Part shown: positions 7,292-14,166 of the stretch, in pieces | How positions within the stretch are numbered: position 1 is the first letter of the stretch | Layout: every line of letters starts with the position of its first letter | Source of the DNA: Collinsella sp. | GTDB lineage: Bacteria; Actinomycetota; Coriobacteriia; Coriobacteriales; Coriobacteriaceae | Length of the DNA: 25,158 bases | NCBI GenBank assembly: GCA_019425045.1 | Contig: JAHYYI010000028.1 | Span: 1 to 25,158, forward strand | Direction of reading: 5' to 3' | The notes under the pieces: model-generated | Seen by the model: only the letters and a program-made list of their open reading frames with translations | Databases searched by the model: none | Told to the model about the DNA's origin: nothing | Made by a program: the position numbers and the translations under genes

Positions 7292-8416
7292 CTAGTTAGA
7301 TCGCGGACTCAAACTATGCTGCGCCTCGAAGTCCTTCATGTACGTGGCCAGCGCCTGCACGTCCTCCATGGTGACGGCGTTGTAGACGCTGGCGCGCATG
7401 CCGCCCACCAGGCGATGGCCCTTGACGTTTTGAATCTGGTGTTCGGTCGCGCCTGTGACAAAGGCCGTATCGAGCTCGGCGTCGCCGGTGCGGAAGGTGA
7501 CGTTGGCGATGGAGCGGCTGTCGGCCTGCGCGGTGCCATGGAACAGCTCGCTGTGCTCGAGCAGGTCATAGAGCAGGTTGGCCTTGGCCCAGTTACGCTC
7601 GGCCATGGCGGCAAGTCCGCCGGTCTCCTCCACCCAATGGAACACCTTGCCGCACACGTAGATGCCAAAGGTGTTGGGCGTGTTGAGCATGGAGCCTTTG
7701 GCGGCCTGGGTCTTAAGGTCCATGTACTGCGGCGTTTGCGCAAAGGCGGGGCCTTCGGCGATCAGGTCGTCGCGCGCGATAACCACGGTGACGCCCGCGG
7801 TGCCGGCGTTTTTCTGCGCGCCGGCGTAAATGAGCCCGTAGCGCTCGAGGTCGAGCGGCTGCGACAGAAAGCAACTCGAGACATCGGCGACCAGCGGCAC
7901 ATCGCCGCAAGCGGGTAGCTCGTGGTACATGGTGCCAAAGATGGTGTTGTTCTGGCAGGTGTAGACGTAGTCGAGCCCATCGCTCGCGGCCTCGGCGGCA
8001 ATGCGCGCGTTGATGTCGGCCATGTTGGGAATGCGGTCGAAGTTGGTGTCCTCGGAGCTCGCGAGCAGCACGGCCTCGCCGTACTTGGCGGCCTCCTTGT
8101 ACGCCTTGTTGGCGAAGTTGCCGGTCACGACGTAGCCGGCGCGGCCGCGGCGCATGAGGTTCATGGGGATGCCCGCAAACTGCAGCGTGGCGCCGCCCTG
8201 CAAAAACAGGACACGGTAGTTGTCGGGGATGCTCAGCAGGCGGCGCAGGGTTGCCTCGGCGTCGTCGATGATCTGCTGGTACATGCTAGATCGATGGCTC
8301 ATCTCGAGCACGGACATGCCGCAACCGCGGTAGTCCATCATCTCGTCGGCGATCTCGGCGAGCACGCTTGTGGGCAGCGCGGCCGGGCCAGCTGAGAAGT
8401 TGTGCACACGTGCCAT
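7292..8416 (-). CDS. serC: Phosphoserine aminotransferase
   Basis: A 374-residue class V PLP aminotransferase that converts 3-phosphohydroxypyruvate and glutamate to phosphoserine, the second step of serine synthesis. The start MARVHNFSAGPAALP is the SerC hallmark; MSVLEMSHRS (34-43) and FLQGGATLQF (71-80) contact substrate and PLP; VADVSSCF (177-184) supplies the PLP Asp; Lys202 in YAGAQKNAG forms the Schiff base; and GHRLVGGMRASVYNA near residue 335 carries the substrate-binding arginine. Length is typical for the family. GAGGGG lies just upstream of the ATG. It leads the serC-serA pair; a phosphoserine phosphatase gene is not visible in the window. A -10-like TAAAGT lies 39 bases upstream. 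Confidence 0.95.
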   Translation of the reverse strand: MARVHNFSAGPAALPTSVLAEIADEMMDYRGCGMSVLEMSHRSSMYQQIIDDAEATLRRLLSIPDNYRVLFLQGGATLQFAGIPMNLMRRGRAGYVVTGNFANKAYKEAAKYGEAVLLASSEDTNFDRIPNMADINARIAAEAASDGLDYVYTCQNNTIFGTMYHELPACGDVPLVADVSSCFLSQPLDLERYGLIYAGAQKNAGTAGVTVVIARDDLIAEGPAFAQTPQYMDLKTQAAKGSMLNTPNTFGIYVCGKVFHWVEETGGLAAMAERNWAKANLLYDLLEHSELFHGTAQADSRSIANVTFRTGDAELDTAFVTGATEHQIQNVKGHRLVGGMRASVYNAVTMEDVQALATYMKDFEAQHSLSPRSN

Positions 8417-8454
8417 CTTCTAGTTCCCCTCGTAGTCGTTTGAACGTTCGGGAT

Positions 8455-8460
8455 ACTTTA
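8455..8460 (-). promoter_or_regulatory. Candidate -10 box for serCA
   Basis: On the minus strand TGTGCTAAAGT contains a -10-like TAAAGT with an upstream TG, about 39 bases from the serC start. No convincing -35 hexamer is seen. A small inverted repeat (accgt-gat-acggt, about 8482-8494) lies just upstream and could be an operator. Confidence 0.35.
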
Positions 8461-8557
8461 GCACAGTGGAGCGCCAGGCGCGACCGTATCACGGTAAAAC
8501 TCGAGTGCGCCGCTATGATTTACAGGATGGTTACATGGGGGAGGGCGGTCGTTAGGT

Positions 8558-10300
8558 CTATATCACCGGGATATACCGTGACAAATACTCCTTGAGTGCC
8601 GGGTCGCATACATAAAGAAACGTTCCCAGCATGCCACGCGTCATGAGGACATAGTAGGCGTTGACGATGATCTTTCGTAGGTCGTCGTCGCTTGCCTTTT
8701 TCTTTGCGACGGCATCTTTGAAATTCGCCTTGTTAACGCAGACAGCTCCTTTATCGGTGTTGTAGTAAATGTCGGGACCCAGAATTACGAATCCGTAATT
8801 GAGGTCGTAGCCCTGCACTGTGTGAATGCAACCAACCTCATTGACGGCGTTGGCAGAGTTGACCCAATCCTTTTGAGTTGAATTCCAGCGTTTATGAATG
8901 CCCTCGATGACGATATCGAACGTATCTTTATTGGTCTTGGTTTCCCACTTCCACGCAAAGCCTGCCGTCATGCGGGATAGACCAACTTCTTCTTCCTTGG
9001 CTTGCTGCAGGGAACAGAAATCCTCAAATCGGTCGACGATTCCAAACTGGTATCTGGGGATATCGCTGTCCGGATCCCCGGCTCGCGAATCGTAAGGCTC
9101 CGATGAAAAGAGATCCTTGAATTTCATGCCGGCATGCATATACGCTTTGTTATCGAGTAGATCATATACAAAGTCGAGATACTCATCGCCGCCGCGTACT
9201 CGCATTTGCGTGCTTAGGCTGAACTCTTCAGTTTCAATGCCCTCTTCTTCGAGTTGGTTAAGTCGCCGCTCAAGACCGTCTCGATTGAGGCCGGATGCCC
9301 TGACTTGCTGCTTGGGGTCATAAAACAGATATGCCTTGTCGCAGCATTTGAATATCCAGTCAACTTGGTTGCTTGTGTGCGGAAGGTCAAGACGATCACA
9401 AGTGCTATAGAAGGCCTTGATGCCGGAGCCCATGCTTAGATAATTACCCAGTCGATGTGCTTCATCGACAAGTAGGATGTCATAACGATCATTTTTGGTT
9501 ACGTCACTGGGGCTCAAGATATCGCCAGGCTTTAACCCTGGAAGGAAGTGCGTGAGTTTCCTGAGGGTCTTTTTCAGGGAATCCATGGGGGTGACAAAAC
9601 CGACTCGCAGGCCGGAAAGGTTGGGCTCATTTTTGATTTTGAACATGAGACTGATGGCGAGGATTGTTTTACCTGTTCCCGGCGCGCCATTCACGACGGT
9701 TATACGTTCTCTTTTTGAGCCGCCATGTTTTACGTCTTCATGCTCCTGTTCGAGACGTTTAAAAATCGTCTCGATCGTTTCGTATTGGTCGGGCGTAAGC
9801 GTCTTGAAAGGCGAGAACTTGAACAGATCGGAGTTCTCGAGCTCTGCAATCGGATGAATCGCGTAGTTTTCTTCGCGAAGCTTTGTCCAGAGGTCTCGGA
9901 ACCTCTGGCGATACTGAGGCCGCTCAAAATAATCGAATTGGGCATAGCCGTTGTTGGCATTGGTGACCTGGTATTTTTCGTCGGCACAGAACAGCTCAAT
10001 AAGTCGATTCTCGAACTCGAACGTTGCGGATTGGTTGAAGGTGGGATTGTCGATCAGAAGGGTCCGGTCGAAGTCCTTGTCCACGTTTGCAGCGTGTTGT
10101 TTCATACGGCGCTGGTAATTGGTTGTTTGGCCGATGTATGCCGTCTTGTTTTTGCTGTTGGTAAGAATGTAAAGGACGGGCCAGCTCTCGTCATGATGGG
10201 TCCCGGGCTTTGGCGTGCCAAAGTCCTGAAGCGATTCGCTTGTCTCAAAGGGCTGGGGTAGGGGAAGCGTGTATTGCCGAAGGGCGAACTCATTACTCAT
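8558..10300 (-). CDS. GIY-YIG nuclease / DUF2075 superfamily 1 helicase fusion
   Basis: A 580-residue fusion. Residues 42-110 form a GIY-YIG nuclease-like domain: VLYILTNSKNKTAYIGQT holds the two signature strands, RR at 64-65 the catalytic Arg region, and FEFENRLIELF (94-104) the Glu helix. Residues about 165-580 are a DUF2075 (COG3410, Schlafen-related) helicase: Walker A NGAPGTGKT (204-212), Walker B DILLVDEAH (274-282), YDPKQQV (327-333, motif III-like), STQMRVRGG (363-371, arginine-finger-like), HTVQGYDLNYGFVILG (493-508) and YYVLMTRGM (549-557). The ATG at 10300 is used because it overlaps the upstream MazG-like stop by 8 bases (ATGAGTAA), which implies coupling. The role is not established; the architecture and partner suggest nucleic-acid surveillance or phage defence. 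Confidence 0.88.
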   Translation of the reverse strand: MSNEFALRQYTLPLPQPFETSESLQDFGTPKPGTHHDESWPVLYILTNSKNKTAYIGQTTNYQRRMKQHAANVDKDFDRTLLIDNPTFNQSATFEFENRLIELFCADEKYQVTNANNGYAQFDYFERPQYRQRFRDLWTKLREENYAIHPIAELENSDLFKFSPFKTLTPDQYETIETIFKRLEQEHEDVKHGGSKRERITVVNGAPGTGKTILAISLMFKIKNEPNLSGLRVGFVTPMDSLKKTLRKLTHFLPGLKPGDILSPSDVTKNDRYDILLVDEAHRLGNYLSMGSGIKAFYSTCDRLDLPHTSNQVDWIFKCCDKAYLFYDPKQQVRASGLNRDGLERRLNQLEEEGIETEEFSLSTQMRVRGGDEYLDFVYDLLDNKAYMHAGMKFKDLFSSEPYDSRAGDPDSDIPRYQFGIVDRFEDFCSLQQAKEEEVGLSRMTAGFAWKWETKTNKDTFDIVIEGIHKRWNSTQKDWVNSANAVNEVGCIHTVQGYDLNYGFVILGPDIYYNTDKGAVCVNKANFKDAVAKKKASDDDLRKIIVNAYYVLMTRGMLGTFLYVCDPALKEYLSRYIPVI

Positions 10301-10649
10301 GATGGTCCGCCTTTCTGTATTCGTTAGATGATGCATCGACGGGGTAGCGCTCGCCATTGCGCTTGAGCTTGGACGAAAGCGCCGCTGGCAGGTCGATTTC
10401 ATTTAAATCTGAGAAACGCAGAAGGAAAAGAAGCGTGTCGGCGACTTCGTCTTCGATAGCTTGGCGTTGCTCGGTGTCTTCGAACATTTCTGCAATGCGC
10501 TCGTCGCTCACAAAACGAAAGAGCTGAAGGAGCTCGGAGGACTCAGTTGCCATGCCTATGGCAAGCTCTTTTGGCGTGTGATATTTGCGCCAGTCGCGTG
10601 CATCACAAAAGTCCCTGACTTGTTTCGTCATGGCATCGAGCTTATCCAT
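10293..10649 (-). CDS. MazG-like nucleotide pyrophosphohydrolase
   Basis: A 118-residue all-alpha MazG/dUTPase-type pyrophosphohydrolase domain, single copy. The metal-binding pattern is ESSELLQLF (about residues 37-45, the E-x-x-E helix) paired with EDEVADTLLFLL (about 66-77, the E-x-x-D helix). Such enzymes hydrolyse NTPs or dNTPs to NMP and pyrophosphate; the preferred nucleotide cannot be read from sequence. The ATG at 10649 has GGGAGG 10-15 bases upstream. The gene precedes the GIY-YIG/DUF2075 gene and overlaps it by 8 bases, so the two are almost certainly made together. A -10-like CATAAT sits 32 bases upstream. Confidence 0.88.
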   Translation of the reverse strand: MDKLDAMTKQVRDFCDARDWRKYHTPKELAIGMATESSELLQLFRFVSDERIAEMFEDTEQRQAIEDEVADTLLFLLRFSDLNEIDLPAALSSKLKRNGERYPVDASSNEYRKADHHE

Positions 10650-10680
10650 CGTCCGCAACCTCCCTGATGTTCATTGTTTT

Positions 10681-10686
10681 ATTATG
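10681..10686 (-). promoter_or_regulatory. Candidate -10 box for the MazG/DUF2075 pair
   Basis: Minus-strand CATAAT lies about 32 bases upstream of the MazG-like ATG, with a weak -35-like GTGCAA 17 bases further up. The spacing is right but the -35 match is partial. Confidence 0.4.
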
Positions 10687-10764
10687 GCCGTATCTGGTAT
10701 TTATTGCACATCATTTGGGGTGTGCGGTTTGTTCGGTCGCGATTGGCCGGTAGGAGGTTTCACC

Positions 10765-10971
10765 ATGAAGATCGAAGTTGACGTAGGTCAGCTGCGCGAG
10801 AGCCTGCTCGACCGCGTGGGGTCTGCGGCGGGCGTGGGCTTTCCGGCCGCCATGCTCGACGTGATGGATATCGAGGACGAGTCGCCCCAAGAGCTCCTAG
10901 CCCGAGCCGAACGCGAAGGCCTCGACCTCCGTGCCTTCGCCACAGGCGATGATACGGACGACGGCTGGTAG
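10765..10971 (+). CDS. Small acidic hypothetical protein
   Basis: A 68-residue protein starting MKIEVDVGQLRESLLD, with a TAGGAGG ribosome site 6-12 bases before the ATG, which strongly supports translation. It is soluble and acidic (ending TGDDTDDGW), with no signal peptide or membrane segment. I do not recognise a named domain; the predicted pattern is a short strand (IEVDV), then helices around residues 9-16, 24-32 and 40-52. It is divergent from the MazG-like gene and converges on the antiporter gene, with a 25-bp palindrome at the junction. No function is proposed. Confidence 0.65.
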   Translation: MKIEVDVGQLRESLLDRVGSAAGVGFPAAMLDVMDIEDESPQELLARAEREGLDLRAFATGDDTDDGW

Positions 10972-11001
10972 CCATAGCCACCCCTCAACCCCATCCCCTC
11001 A

Positions 11002-11074
11002 ATAACTTGCGGTGAAATAGGGACTGTTTAGGCTGCTAGAAGGCCTATTCAGTCCCTATTTCACCGCAAGTTAT
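11002..11074. repeat. 25-bp perfect palindrome with GGGAC core
   Basis: Arms 11002-11026 and 11050-11074 are exact complements, and the inner tttaggc/gcctatt nearly extends the stem. The arm contains ATAGGGACTG. It lies between two convergent genes (ends at 10971 and 11087) and could act as a bidirectional terminator, although no T-run flanks it. Confidence 0.9.
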
Positions 11075-11086
11075 GGGTGGGGATGG

Positions 11087-12688
11087 CTACGACGCTAGCG
11101 TGGCGATGACGGCTTCGTCGCCGGCGTATATGAGGGTATTGCCGTCGGGGATGATGGTTTGGCCGTCGCGTTTGAGCATCACCACGATAAAGGGGTGCTT
11201 GCCTTGCGGCACATCGCGAAGACGCTGGCCGGCCAGGCGACCGTGGGGCGTCACGGTGACCTCACGCAGCGTAACCTCGGCACGCTCTTCAAACGTCGGC
11301 GCGGCCATCACCAGAAGGTCTCCTTCCTCAATTATGGTATCGCCGTTGGGCAGCACGGGGTGTGCGCCGTCACGCAGCACCAGGACCACGAGCATGTCGG
11401 TGACGCTGCCAATGTCCGCAAGCGAGCGACCGGCAAACGGATGACCCGCGCCCACCTTGAGCTTGACAAACGACATGCCGTCCTCGTCGCGGTAGTCGTT
11501 AAACGTACGGCGCACGTCGCCTTCCGCGTCGATCATGTCGAGCTTTTTCGCCACCGCCGGCAGCAGCGATCCCTGCACCACAATGCTCGACACGGCAATC
11601 ACAAACACCAGGTCAAACAGATCGTGCCCACCGGGAACACCGACCACCACGGCAAAGAGGCTGAATACGACCGAAGCCGCGCCGCGCAGACCCGCCCAGC
11701 TTACGAGCGCGACTTGGCGAGGATTGGTCTTAAAGGGCGCCAACAGCAGGCCGACGGCGATGGGGCGGCTCACGAAGAGCATAAACGCCATGAGCGCCAG
11801 GCCCGGCAACAGCATTTGCGGCAGGCGCGCGGGCGTGACGAGCAGGCCCAGCAAAAAGAAGATGGTCATCTCGGCCATTTCGGTGAGGGTATCAAAGAAG
11901 TGGGCCATCTCGACCTTGCCGGTGATGTCGCTTGCACCCAGCACAATGCCTGCCAGGTATACGGCCAAAAAGCCGTTGCCGCCCAGGTAGCTCGGCAGCG
12001 CGTAGGCAACGATCGCCACGGCGAACAAAAAGATGGTCTGCGCGCCCTCGGCCGTTGCGTGCGCGCGTTCAATCAGGCGGCTGGATGTCCAGCCGATGGC
12101 AAGGCCCAGTCCCACGCCCAGGGTGATCTGCTTGGCCAACAGCACGGGAATGTCGATGTCGCCGCCCGCCGCGAGGGTCGCGAGCACCGCGGTAAGCATG
12201 TAGGCGACGGGGTCGTTGGAGCCCGATTCGACCTCGAGCAGCGAGTCAGTCGCGCCCTTTAGCGAAAGGTTGTGCTCGCGCAGCACGCTAAAGACGCTCG
12301 CCGCATCGGTCGACGCCACGACCGAGCCCAGCAGCAGGCCGCCGATCCAGTCGAAGCCTAGTGCAAAATGCGCAAAGGCGCCCGTGATGCCGGCGGTGGC
12401 GATAACGCCGAGCGTGCTCAGCAGTACCGCGGGCGCGGCGACGGGCTTGGCGCGGTCGATGTTGGTGTTAAAGCCGCCGTAGAACATGATGAACAGCAGC
12501 GCCGTACTGCAGACGGTTTCGGTAAGCGCGTAGTCGCTAAAGTCGATGTGCGCCGGCCCGTTGACGCCCAGCAGCATGCCGAGCGCGATAAAGATGAGCA
12601 GGGTAGGGAAGGGGAGCTTTTTGCCGACGGGTTTGATGGTCAGACACAAAATGATGACGAGGCCGATAAAGAGAAGTATCTGGTTCAT
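11087..12688 (-). CDS. K+/H+ antiporter, CvrA/NhaP2 type (CPA1)
   Basis: A 533-residue inner-membrane antiporter of the CPA1 family. About 12-13 membrane helices occupy residues 1-385; ion-site motifs are visible as VASTDAASVFSVL (about 125-137) and LLEVESGSNDPVAYML (about 150-165, the acidic S-x-x-N-D-P motif). The cytoplasmic tail has two RCK-C (TrkA-C) modules: KLKVGAGHPFAGRSLADIG onward (about 395-455) and TPHGRLAGQRLRDVP onward (about 475-530), each ending in a 'GD.L.V.A/GDEAVIA' strand. This layout matches potassium/proton antiporters of the CvrA/NhaP2 type, though Na+ use cannot be excluded. The ATG follows AGGAGCGG. It is a single-gene unit, divergent from the phosphoesterase gene across a 321-base gap. 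Confidence 0.9.
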   Translation of the reverse strand: MNQILLFIGLVIILCLTIKPVGKKLPFPTLLIFIALGMLLGVNGPAHIDFSDYALTETVCSTALLFIMFYGGFNTNIDRAKPVAAPAVLLSTLGVIATAGITGAFAHFALGFDWIGGLLLGSVVASTDAASVFSVLREHNLSLKGATDSLLEVESGSNDPVAYMLTAVLATLAAGGDIDIPVLLAKQITLGVGLGLAIGWTSSRLIERAHATAEGAQTIFLFAVAIVAYALPSYLGGNGFLAVYLAGIVLGASDITGKVEMAHFFDTLTEMAEMTIFFLLGLLVTPARLPQMLLPGLALMAFMLFVSRPIAVGLLLAPFKTNPRQVALVSWAGLRGAASVVFSLFAVVVGVPGGHDLFDLVFVIAVSSIVVQGSLLPAVAKKLDMIDAEGDVRRTFNDYRDEDGMSFVKLKVGAGHPFAGRSLADIGSVTDMLVVLVLRDGAHPVLPNGDTIIEEGDLLVMAAPTFEERAEVTLREVTVTPHGRLAGQRLRDVPQGKHPFIVVMLKRDGQTIIPDGNTLIYAGDEAVIATLAS

Positions 12689-13009
12689 GGGTAGTGTCCG
12701 CTCCTGGGTGGTTGGCGTGGCACGGTCAGTTGTCTGCGGTTATTTGTACCCAAAGATGGTGGGTTTATGGGGCCGAGCCGCGGGCGTTCGCATTATCGAC
12801 ACGAGGCGGGGGGCGCGGGCGGTGCTGGTTGGGGCGTTGGTGCTGGTGGCGCGGTGTTTTCGGGGCGTGCGGGCGGCCGCTTGTGACCGTTGGCAGCGGT
12901 GGCACTTTCCAGCTTTATTGCAACGGAGTACAATGGGTAACGTTTAAGTTCAACTTGAAGTTTTAGTCGTGGCATCGGGCTTCGGCCGTAATGCAGGGAA
13001 AGGCGTTCC
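12689..13009. other. Divergent intergenic region, antiporter/phosphoesterase
   Basis: No gene is supported here; a 90-codon plus-strand frame has no ribosome site and an unnatural Trp/Gly/Arg-rich composition. The stretch holds a minus-strand -10-like TACAAA (about 12749) for the antiporter, a G-rich middle, and the plus-strand promoter noted at 12929. An aagtt-c-aactt mini-palindrome lies just after that promoter. Confidence 0.5.
12929..12934 (+). promoter_or_regulatory. -10 box for the phosphoesterase gene
   Basis: GGAGTACAATGGG contains TACAAT, a near-perfect -10, with only a weak TTTCCA 17 bases upstream. The same TACAA-type -10 recurs in front of pckA and the B3/4 gene, so it is probably the local housekeeping promoter form. 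Confidence 0.5.
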
Positions 13010-13849
13010 ATGGCGATCTATGTGACATCTGATGCTCACGGGCACGTGCGCGCGCTGGACGAGGCCCTTTCCAAGATCTCGCTGACGTCCGACGACACGC
13101 TGTACGTGCTAGGCGACATGATCGACCGCGGTCCCGATCCGGTCGGCGTCATTAACTTGGTACGGTCGCTGCCCAACGCTCGCGTGCTTAAGGGCAACCA
13201 CGAGCAGATCATGCTCGACGCGATCATTGGCCAGGACCCGCTCGATGCCGAGACCTGGGATATCAATGGCGGTTGGACCACGCGTCAGCAGCTCAACGAA
13301 ATGGAATTTGAGGCATACGAGGGGCTGGTGCGCTGGGCTGCCGCCCTGCCGCTCTACGCGGTGGTCGAGACTGCCGAGCGACCGTATCTGCTGGTGCACG
13401 CCGGCGTTCAGACCGAGGCGGCGCGTGCGTTTTTGCTTGAGCATGGTGTCGATTGCGGCGACGGCAGGGGAGCGGTCGATGCCGATAGCGAGCTGCTGCA
13501 GCAAATGCTCGCCGTGCAGTCGTCCGATGACTTGCTGTGGATTCGTCACGGCTACTGGGATGCCCCGACGGGGCTGCTTTCTGCCGAGGGCAAGGGCCCG
13601 GTCGTGGTGAGCGGCCACACGCCCACGGTGTCGCTGGGGCGTTATTGCGAGGTTGGCGGCCTGGCAGGGCTCGATGAGGAGTCGGGCCGCGGGCGGATGG
13701 TGCGCTTGGGTGGCGAGGATACCGCCGGCGTGCCCGATCGCATCGATATCGACTGTGCGGCGGCCACCGGTTCCGAGTTCGGCCGCGTGGGCATCCTGCG
13801 CCTGGACGACGGGGCGGAGTTTTATGCGAACATCAACCCGGGCGAATAA
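13010..13849 (+). CDS. PrpA/ApaH-like metallophosphoesterase
   Basis: A 279-residue calcineurin-like phosphoesterase. All dimetal motifs are present: SDAHGH (Asp8, His10), GDMIDRG (Asp36, Arg40), GNHE (62-65), LLVHAGV (about 126-132) and SGHTP (about 200-204). This order and the N-terminal IYVTSDAHGH are those of the bacterial PPP-type group that includes PrpA/PrpB protein phosphatases and ApaH diadenosine tetraphosphatase; the choice between them cannot be made from sequence. The C-terminus (AATGSEFGRVGILRLDDG) is a lineage-specific strand region. GGGAAAGG lies about 9 bases before the ATG. It is a monocistronic unit followed by repeat elements. Confidence 0.88.
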   Translation: MAIYVTSDAHGHVRALDEALSKISLTSDDTLYVLGDMIDRGPDPVGVINLVRSLPNARVLKGNHEQIMLDAIIGQDPLDAETWDINGGWTTRQQLNEMEFEAYEGLVRWAAALPLYAVVETAERPYLLVHAGVQTEAARAFLLEHGVDCGDGRGAVDADSELLQQMLAVQSSDDLLWIRHGYWDAPTGLLSAEGKGPVVVSGHTPTVSLGRYCEVGGLAGLDEESGRGRMVRLGGEDTAGVPDRIDIDCAAATGSEFGRVGILRLDDGAEFYANINPGE

Positions 13850-13871
13850 TCGCTGCAAAGGGTAGCTAATT

Positions 13872-13947
13872 TGGGACGGGGCCTTTTTGACTACTTTTGC
13901 CCTTCTGCCCGCTAATTGATTTTTCTGGGACGGGGATTAAATAATCA
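13872..13947. repeat. REP-like composite element A (two GGGACGGGG cores)
   Basis: Two modules in the same orientation: gggacggggcctttttgact (from 13874) and a 31-nt hairpin module at 13917-13947, in which TGATTTTT and an AATCA-ending arm flank CTGGGACGGGG. Both modules recur, rearranged, at 25050-25131. Confidence 0.8.
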
Positions 13948-13963
13948 TTTGGCTGCCCGCTGG

Positions 13964-14086
13964 CTAAGTGAGTAGACTTTTTTGGAAATGCCGAGCACCC
14001 AACTTATTTGCCTCAATAAAACTGCAGGTCACAGACTTGTGCTTTGCTGGCGTGGTCGGGGATTCGGTAAAAGTCTACTCACTTAG
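13964..14086. repeat. 123-bp element with perfect 18-bp terminal inverted repeats
   Basis: ctaagtgagtagactttt (13964-13981) is the exact complement of 14069-14086. The 87-base interior is non-coding. The size and perfect ends resemble a miniature inverted-repeat element, but no target duplication was identified. Confidence 0.85.
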
Positions 14087-14166
14087 TTTTGCGTGATGCA
14101 TATTGTTCGCAACGAGACCCCAGTCGGGGAGATTCCATCGCAAATTCCGGTGACCGGGGCAGCTAA

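Noticed and set aside
6020..7918. A 632-codon open frame on the plus strand opposite serA and serC
   Set aside because: It is a mirror of the codon bias of the two minus-strand genes: its translation is Val/Ala/Gly/His-rich, has no domain, and serA/serC are unmistakable on the other strand.
11159..12262. A 367-codon plus-strand frame opposite the antiporter gene
   Set aside because: Shadow of a well-supported membrane protein gene; the translation is His/Arg/Gln-rich without any recognisable motif.
12694..12966. A 90-codon frame in the antiporter/phosphoesterase gap
   Set aside because: No ribosome site, unlikely composition with many Trp and Gly, and it overlaps the promoter of the next gene.
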